This document shows, one piece after another, positions 1 to 4,835 of a stretch of DNA of 7,083 nucleotides (the first letter of the stretch is position 1; each line of letters opens with the position of its first letter). The notes under the pieces were generated by a model. The model was given only the letters and a program-made list of their open reading frames with translations, ran no database searches and had not been told where the DNA came from. The translations under genes and the position numbers were made by a program. Origin of the DNA: Bryobacterales bacterium (GTDB lineage Bacteria > Acidobacteriota > Terriglobia > Bryobacterales > Bryobacteraceae); contig JAOAPP010000424.1 of the NCBI GenBank assembly GCA_025462985.1, forward strand, positions 1-7,083, read 5' to 3'.

Positions 1-41
1 AGAGTTCGGCAACGGAAGGAAAACCAAGAGCCACGCAGATA

Positions 42-63
42 CGGGGAAGCGATCGGGGAAGCG
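42..63. repeat. Tandem 10-bp direct repeat, 12-bp period
   Basis: CGGGGAAGCG occurs twice, at 42-51 and 54-63, separated by two bases (AT). The spacing of 12 bp is close to one helical turn, which would let a dimeric regulator contact both copies on roughly one face. It lies about 100 bp upstream of the start of the first gene. No regulator is identified and chance in GC-rich DNA is a real alternative. Confidence 0.3.
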
Positions 64-153
64 GGGGCATGAAACGGCGTGATGCCCGTTAGCATAGCAA
101 GGATAAAGAGCGCGCCATCAAGTTGGATTTGATATACGTTAAACCTCTTTCCC

Positions 154-158
154 GGAGG
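154..158 (+). promoter_or_regulatory. Shine-Dalgarno that fixes the start of the first gene
   Basis: GGAGG at 154-158 lies six bases before the TTG at 165. An alternative in-frame TTG at 123 has no such element in front of it. This decides the start in favour of 165 and puts the twin-arginine motif close to the N-terminus, where it belongs. Confidence 0.75.
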
Positions 159-164
159 TTCTCA

Positions 165-1283
165 TTGAGTATTGATATTTCACGACGACACCTGATGAAA
201 GGCGCTCTGTCGACGGCGCTCGTTCCAGCTTCATTCCTGAAGGCCGCCTCGGTCCCTTTCAACAAAGGCGGCGGAATGCCTGTTGAGAGTGCGGACACAC
301 CAAAGATCGCTGCTCCGATCTCGGTTAACAACATCAGCGATGAAACGATGCGGCAGGTGAAGCAGATCGGGGTCGACCACGTATTGATGGGTGGGCCGCC
401 GATGCCCTGGACAGAGGCCCGCTTGCGCGAGATCACTGACAAGCTGAGTTCGGGCGGCCTGAAGCCCTGGAACATGATGATCGGGGGCTTCCCCAACACG
501 CTGTACGGCCGGCCGGGCCGCGATGAGGAAATCGAGAAGTTCAAACAGTCGGTGCGGGCAGCCGGCAAGGTGGGACTGCCCGTCATCGAGTACAACTTTT
601 ATGCCCATCGGGCTATAGAAGGGTACTACGCACAAGACGGCCGGGGCGGAGCCGGTCTGACGGCTTTCGATGCGGAGCGGGTGAAGGGGTTAGCCGCCCT
701 CGACAATGAGGGCGCTCACGACCTGGACTCCATGTGGAACAACATCAGCTATTTTCTCAAGGCGGTGATTCCAACTGCCGAAGAGAGTAACGTGCGACTG
801 GCATTGCATCCGAACGATCCTCCGGTCGCGATCAGCCGTGGGTCGGCGCAAATCATGGGGACAGTGGAGGGATGGAAGCACCTGATCGGCATCGTCGACA
901 GTCCGGCGAATGGAATCACCTTCGACTGCGGCGTGACGCGGGAGATGGGGGAGGATCCGGTAGAAGTTTGCCGGTATTTCGGATCCCGAGACCGCATCAA
1001 TCACGTTCACTATCGCAACGTAAAGGTCAGGAAGCCATACGACGACTACACCGAAGTGTTCATTGACGAGGGTGACAACGACATGCTGGCGATCATGCGT
1101 GAGCTCGTGAAAGTGAAATACCGAAGGCTCATCTACCCCGAGCATGAGCGGGCGTTGGACTATGACCGCAAGGTCGGAATCCACAATCAGTATCCAGGCG
1201 GCGGTGGGTACGCTGGGATGGTTTACGACATAGGCTATGCGCGGGCCATGCTGCAATCCGCGTTGATTCTCGAAAGGACCTGA
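165..1283 (+). CDS. Tat-exported mannonate dehydratase-like TIM-barrel protein
   Basis: The protein has 372 residues from the TTG at 165. Its N-terminus carries a twin-arginine motif (SRRHLMKG, residues 6-13) followed by an apolar stretch and an Ala-rich cleavage region near residue 28, so it is probably exported folded. The body resembles UxuA mannonate dehydratase, which removes water from D-mannonate to give 2-keto-3-deoxygluconate using a divalent metal. Seen here are the HPNDPP box (His215), GITFDCG (Cys255), NHVHYRNVK (His280, His282) and YPEHERALDYD (Glu326, His327), matching the order of the UxuA metal and catalytic motifs. Two points differ from typical members: Glu replaces Asp in the usual PDH box, and the Cys sits one residue later after TF. 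Length is normal for the family (about 350-395) once the leader is removed. An exported enzyme with a metal loaded before export is plausible, but the substrate is not established; a related xylose-isomerase-like TIM barrel is the main alternative. No sugar-acid pathway neighbour is present. Confidence 0.75.
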   Translation: MSIDISRRHLMKGALSTALVPASFLKAASVPFNKGGGMPVESADTPKIAAPISVNNISDETMRQVKQIGVDHVLMGGPPMPWTEARLREITDKLSSGGLKPWNMMIGGFPNTLYGRPGRDEEIEKFKQSVRAAGKVGLPVIEYNFYAHRAIEGYYAQDGRGGAGLTAFDAERVKGLAALDNEGAHDLDSMWNNISYFLKAVIPTAEESNVRLALHPNDPPVAISRGSAQIMGTVEGWKHLIGIVDSPANGITFDCGVTREMGEDPVEVCRYFGSRDRINHVHYRNVKVRKPYDDYTEVFIDEGDNDMLAIMRELVKVKYRRLIYPEHERALDYDRKVGIHNQYPGGGGYAGMVYDIGYARAMLQSALILERT

Positions 1284-1290
1284 TAGGCAG

Positions 1291-1319
1291 GCGGATCTTG
1301 CGGCCTCCTCAAGATCCGC
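1291..1319 (+). terminator. Perfect 10-bp stem-loop between genes 1 and 2; possible weak terminator
   Basis: GCGGATCTTG (1291-1300) and CAAGATCCGC (1310-1319) are exact reverse complements around a 9-base loop, starting seven bases after the first gene's stop codon. The position suits a transcription terminator. The downstream bases (TGTTATCC) lack a real U-tract, so intrinsic termination would be weak. It could instead be a 3' mRNA-stabilising hairpin or a control element for the next gene, whose TTG start lies only 14 bases beyond the stem. Confidence 0.45.
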
Positions 1320-1333
1320 TGTTATCCTGAAAC

Positions 1334-3061
1334 TTGCGCCTCAAATACGCTGCGGTCTGGCTAGGAGCGGTGTCCTTAGCTCTCCCCACTGCTTTATTTA
1401 TTGCCCCGCAAGCGCTGGCTGCACCAGAGGCGCCCGGCGCTTCGCTGCTCCAGATTCTGAGGGGCGAACTGGACCGCGAATTCACCTCCTTGAAGGTGAA
1501 GGGCGACCCTCCTCCTTATTACATGGCGTATGAGGTGACCGATGAGGAGACTGAATCGGCCTCCGCCAGCATGGGCGCCCTCGTCCGGAGTACTCGAAAC
1601 CGGTCGCGGGGAGTGGACACGACCGTTCGGGTCGGATCTCCACAGTTCGATAACTACCACCCTTATAAAGGGACCCCGGTACACTTCACGAACTTCAGCA
1701 CCCTGAGCCTCGACGACAATCCAGACCAGATCCGGCGCGCGCTTTGGGAGGAGACCAATCGCGTCTACAAGGCCGTATCCCTGCGGTATCTGCAGATCAA
1801 AACGGATGAGCAGCTACTGGCTCAGCAGAACAACAAGGACGCGGACTTTTCGGCCGAGCCGGCAGGTTCTTTTTCGAGTGAACCGGAGACTTATCGCGTC
1901 GACACGGGCGCCTGGAGCGCTCGCGTCCGCAACTGGTCGGCTGCGTTCAAGTCGCATCCTGACATTCTGGCCTCCCAAGTCAACTTCCTAGCCCAGCGAG
2001 AGACGAGAACGTTTGTCAATACCGAGGGCACGGCTGTGAAGCATGGCAGCAATCTGTTCCGTGTGGAAATCAGTGCTGAAGCGCTGGCTCCGGATGGCAT
2101 GGATGTGCGGGACTTCGCGACGATAGAAGCCTCCGATCCTGCCCACGTACCCCAAGAGAAAGCAGTCCAGGCCCGGGTGGAAGGCGTGGCGGCCAAAGTC
2201 GACCAACTGGTGCAGGCGCCGCCGGCTGAGCCGATTGTCTGCCCCGCAATTCTTTCCGGCCGAGCCGCAGCAGTTTTCTTCCATGAAATTTTCGGCCATC
2301 GCGTGGAGGGCCATCGGCAGAAGGATGTCGAAGAGGGGCAGACATTCACCAAAATGCTCGGCCAGCAAGTCCTGCCGGATTTCCTGAGTGTGCAATTCGA
2401 TGCGACGAGGCGTCAGTTCGACGGCAACGATCTGATCGGCCACTATGAATATGACGACGAAGGTGTAAAAGCGCGGCCGATAAATGTCGTAGAGAATGGT
2501 GTGCTCAAAACGTTCCTGCTTTCGCGGTCCCCGGTCGGCGAGTTCACCACGTCGAACGGACACGGGCGAAGGCAGCCGGGGTTTGAAGTGGTGTCACGCC
2601 AGTCGAATCTTCTGGTGCAGTCGTCCCGGCAGGTCTCGAATGCCGAGTTGCGGGCCAAGTTGATTCAAGAGGTAAGACGCCAGACCAAGCCCTACGGCTT
2701 GTACTTCGAAGAGGTCGCAAGCGGCTACACGAGCACCGGCCGAAGAGGACTGCAGGCGTTCACTGTGGTGCCGCTGGTGGTGTATCGCGTGTTCGCGGAC
2801 GGCCACCCGGATGAGTTGATCCGGGGCGTCGACATCGTCGGAACGCCGCTGGCGAGCTTTCAGAAGATTGTGGCGACGTCGGACCATCCCGAAATTTTCA
2901 ATGGCTATTGTGGCGCGGAATCGGGCAGCGTTCCGGTGTCCGCTGTTTCTCCAGCCATTCTGGTGTCCGAAATAGAAACGCAGAAGAAGCGGAACTCACA
3001 GCAGAAACCGCCGCTGCTTCCGCGGCCGGGAGAAAAGGCGTATCGTGCGGTTTTTGAATAA
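1334..3061 (+). CDS. Exported TldD-family zinc metalloprotease (catalytic subunit type)
   Basis: This 575-residue protein belongs to the TldD/PmbA (TldE) family, whose E. coli members form a heterodimeric peptidase that matures microcin B17 and degrades unfolded peptides. The zinc motif HEIFGH is at residues 317-322 (His317, Glu318, His322), in the HExxxH form typical of TldD. A C-terminal Cys526 in NGYCGAESG sits where TldD has its third zinc ligand. Other family marks are YEYDDEG (Asp374-Gly377) and SNGHGRRQPG soon after it. Unlike cytoplasmic E. coli TldD (about 480 residues), it begins with a signal peptide: MRLK, an apolar core, and PQALA-AP with cleavage likely after Ala29, so it should act in the periplasm. 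The extra length is mostly N-terminal and middle sequence shared with the next gene. The TTG at 1334 is the first possible start because an in-frame TGA lies at 1328-1330; there is no clear Shine-Dalgarno. It overlaps the next gene by 17 nt. Its natural substrate is not known from the sequence. Confidence 0.85.
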   Translation: MRLKYAAVWLGAVSLALPTALFIAPQALAAPEAPGASLLQILRGELDREFTSLKVKGDPPPYYMAYEVTDEETESASASMGALVRSTRNRSRGVDTTVRVGSPQFDNYHPYKGTPVHFTNFSTLSLDDNPDQIRRALWEETNRVYKAVSLRYLQIKTDEQLLAQQNNKDADFSAEPAGSFSSEPETYRVDTGAWSARVRNWSAAFKSHPDILASQVNFLAQRETRTFVNTEGTAVKHGSNLFRVEISAEALAPDGMDVRDFATIEASDPAHVPQEKAVQARVEGVAAKVDQLVQAPPAEPIVCPAILSGRAAAVFFHEIFGHRVEGHRQKDVEEGQTFTKMLGQQVLPDFLSVQFDATRRQFDGNDLIGHYEYDDEGVKARPINVVENGVLKTFLLSRSPVGEFTTSNGHGRRQPGFEVVSRQSNLLVQSSRQVSNAELRAKLIQEVRRQTKPYGLYFEEVASGYTSTGRRGLQAFTVVPLVVYRVFADGHPDELIRGVDIVGTPLASFQKIVATSDHPEIFNGYCGAESGSVPVSAVSPAILVSEIETQKKRNSQQKPPLLPRPGEKAYRAVFE

Positions 3062-4832
3062 GGGCCGGCTGCCGGCCGGCTTGGCGGTCGTGCTCCTGAG
3101 TTGCTCTGCCGTTTGGATCTGCTCGGCCTTCGATGCGGCGGGCGACATTCGGAACGATGCTCAACTGCACGCCATGGTTGACGAGTTGGCGCGCTCGAAG
3201 ACGCTGAAGCTCAACGATCTGGACAAGCCTTATTTTGTCAGCTACACGTCGTCCGATATAGACCAACTGGTGGTGGCCGGGAGTCTGGGCGGTCTGAACA
3301 GCTCCAACCGCATCCGGGTTCGGTCTCCACAGGTGCAGGTCCGGGTCGGGAACTACGCGTTCGACAACACAAACTCGGTGTACTCCGGCTTTAGCCGCCT
3401 CGGTGCGCTGACTTTGGACGATGATTACGATTCCCTCCGGACGAGCTTCTGGCTGTCTACGGACGGGTTATACAAGGCCGCGACAGATCAGATTACGCGC
3501 AAACGGTCGGCGCTGCGGGAAATCGCCGAGGTCGATAAGACGCCCGACCTGGCTCCGGCGAAACCGGTGCAGATTCTCCGTCCGCCCGCGCAGCTGAAGA
3601 TCGAGTTGGAGCCTTGGGAACAGGAGGTGCGGAGGCTGTCCGCTATTTTTCTGAAGCATCCCGACGTGTTGTCCTCCAATGTTCGCCTGCTGGCGGTTTC
3701 AACCAACTACCGGCTGGCGAACAGCGAGGGCACTGTAATCCGCATTCCGGAAGAGGTGACCGATCTCGAAATCCGCTCACGGGCGTTGGCGGCCGATGGC
3801 GGCTCGGTATGGAACAGCGCATTTCTGACTGTTTTGCAGCCGTCGCAATTGCCGGACGAAAAGGAAATTGCCCGCCTTTCGGAGACGCTGGCTACGCAAA
3901 CGGACGCGCTGCAGAAAGCCCCGCTGGCGGAAGAGTATAGCGGGCCTGTGTTGTTCGAACAACAGGCTGCGGCGCAAATGCTGGCTGAGGTCATGGCCGA
4001 TGCGTCGCGCCAGCAGCGCAAGCCGGTTTCTGCTCCGGGGACCCCGGAGCAGCCCTTCCTTGAGAGTGTTTGGGCGTCGCGCTCCGGAAGCAAGGTGGCT
4101 CCGGATTGGATGACGATCTACGACGATCCACTGCAGACGCATTTCGGAAATCAGACGCTGGTGGGACAGTACGAAGTGGATGACGAAGGCGTGCCTGCCA
4201 GCAAGGTGATGCTTGTCGAAAAGGGAATCTTGAAAAACTTTCTCCTGAGCCGTGAACCGGTGAAAACATTCAATTCATCGAATGGCCATGGCCGTCTGCC
4301 GGGGGCGTTCGGCGCGCAGGCCTCGGCCATCGGAAACCTTTTCCTGCAAGCCGATCAGAGCACTCCAGAGGCGCAGATGAAGAGCAAGCTGATCGACAGG
4401 GTAAAGGCTGCAGGATTGAAGTACGGCATGATCATCCGGCGGCTAGATTTCCCTTCCACGGCCGGCGGCGAAGAGATTCAGGGCATCGGACGCGAGATGC
4501 AGAAGAACGGCTACGTTCGCACCCTCAGCCCGCCGCTGCTGGCATTTCGCGTTTATGCGGACGGACGGGAGGAACTGATCCGGGGAGTTCGGTTCAGAGA
4601 GTTCAGTGCTAAGAATCTCCGGGACATCGTACTCGCGTCTGACCGGCGGTACGTCTTAAATTACGTCAACAACGGAAGCTCGTTCGATTTCGCGGATCTG
4701 CGCGCAGACGAGACGACGTCCTCGGTCATATGCCCCTCGTTGATAGTAGATAGCGTTGAGATGGACCGCGCGCGCAATGAGGCCACCAAGCCTCCCATTG
4801 TTCCCCCACCGGCTCTCGTCGCACAAAAGTAG
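3045..4832 (+). CDS. Exported TldD-like paralogue lacking all zinc ligands (TldE-type partner)
   Basis: This 595-residue protein is a tandem paralogue of the preceding one. Matching blocks run through its length: LTLDDDYDSLR against LSLDDNPDQIR, SAIFLKHPDVLSSNV against SAAFKSHPDILASQV, GQYEVDDEG against GHYEYDDEG, and SSNGHGR against TSNGHGR. The zinc helix has decayed: AAAQMLAEVMAD aligns with AAAVFFHEIFGH, so the two histidines are Ala314 and Asp319, while Glu315 remains. The third-ligand Cys is also missing (YVNNGSS near the C-terminus). It is therefore predicted to be catalytically dead, like TldE in the E. coli heterodimer, and may be the partner of the upstream protein. An N-terminal signal segment is present (residues 8-28); LLSC at 17-20 could be a lipobox, or cleavage may occur near Ala28. 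The GTG start at 3045 has AAGG six bases upstream and lies inside the previous gene, which suggests translational coupling. An eight-residue insertion follows the dead zinc motif. Confidence 0.8.
   Translation: MRFLNKGRLPAGLAVVLLSCSAVWICSAFDAAGDIRNDAQLHAMVDELARSKTLKLNDLDKPYFVSYTSSDIDQLVVAGSLGGLNSSNRIRVRSPQVQVRVGNYAFDNTNSVYSGFSRLGALTLDDDYDSLRTSFWLSTDGLYKAATDQITRKRSALREIAEVDKTPDLAPAKPVQILRPPAQLKIELEPWEQEVRRLSAIFLKHPDVLSSNVRLLAVSTNYRLANSEGTVIRIPEEVTDLEIRSRALAADGGSVWNSAFLTVLQPSQLPDEKEIARLSETLATQTDALQKAPLAEEYSGPVLFEQQAAAQMLAEVMADASRQQRKPVSAPGTPEQPFLESVWASRSGSKVAPDWMTIYDDPLQTHFGNQTLVGQYEVDDEGVPASKVMLVEKGILKNFLLSREPVKTFNSSNGHGRLPGAFGAQASAIGNLFLQADQSTPEAQMKSKLIDRVKAAGLKYGMIIRRLDFPSTAGGEEIQGIGREMQKNGYVRTLSPPLLAFRVYADGREELIRGVRFREFSAKNLRDIVLASDRRYVLNYVNNGSSFDFADLRADETTSSVICPSLIVDSVEMDRARNEATKPPIVPPPALVAQK
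4030..4052. repeat. 23-nt perfect palindrome inside the second TldD-like gene
   Basis: The arms CTGCTCCGGGG (4030-4040) and CCCCGGAGCAG (4042-4052) are exact reverse complements around a single A at 4041; as RNA this would be a very stable 10-bp hairpin with a GAC loop. It encodes residues 329-336 (SAPGTPEQ), just after the degenerate zinc motif. No T-run follows, so it is not a terminator. By hand alignment this interval is exactly eight residues longer than in the upstream paralogue. Confidence 0.6.
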
Positions 4833-4835
4833 TCG

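Larger units (their letters stand above)
1..164. other. Leader region without a convincing gene
   Basis: No supported gene is seen here. All three forward frames are open from the left edge and close at TGA 70-72, TGA 80-82 and TAG 90-92, so the last few codons of an upstream gene could lie here, but nothing is recognisable in the short Arg/Gly-rich translations. An ATG at 69 opens only a seven-codon frame. The stretch holds a tandem 10-bp repeat (42-63), a weak 6-bp inverted repeat (65-70 with 82-87), and the ribosome binding site of the next gene. A TATACG at 133-138 could pass for a -10 box, but no -35-like sequence sits at the right distance, so no promoter is called. Confidence 0.5.

Noticed and set aside
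69..92. Seven-codon frame from the ATG at 69 as a leader peptide
   Set aside because: It is very short, has no run of regulatory codons, and no attenuator-like hairpins with a U-tract follow.
123..164. Upstream TTG start for the first gene, adding 14 residues
   Set aside because: No Shine-Dalgarno precedes it, while the TTG at 165 has GGAGG at ideal spacing and gives a normal Tat leader.
89..595. Minus-strand open frames opposite the first gene (also 231-635 and 690-1256)
   Set aside because: They are antisense to a gene with a good ribosome binding site, Tat signal and conserved motifs, and their translations show no domain.
1988..2563. Minus-strand open frame opposite the HExxxH region of the first TldD-like gene
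   Set aside because: No family resemblance; the + strand frame there has the zinc motif and the DDEG block.
3062..3086. GC-rich inverted repeats (GCCGGC copies) at the start of the second TldD-like gene
   Set aside because: They are short, imperfect and inside coding sequence for the signal peptide; expected in GC-rich DNA.
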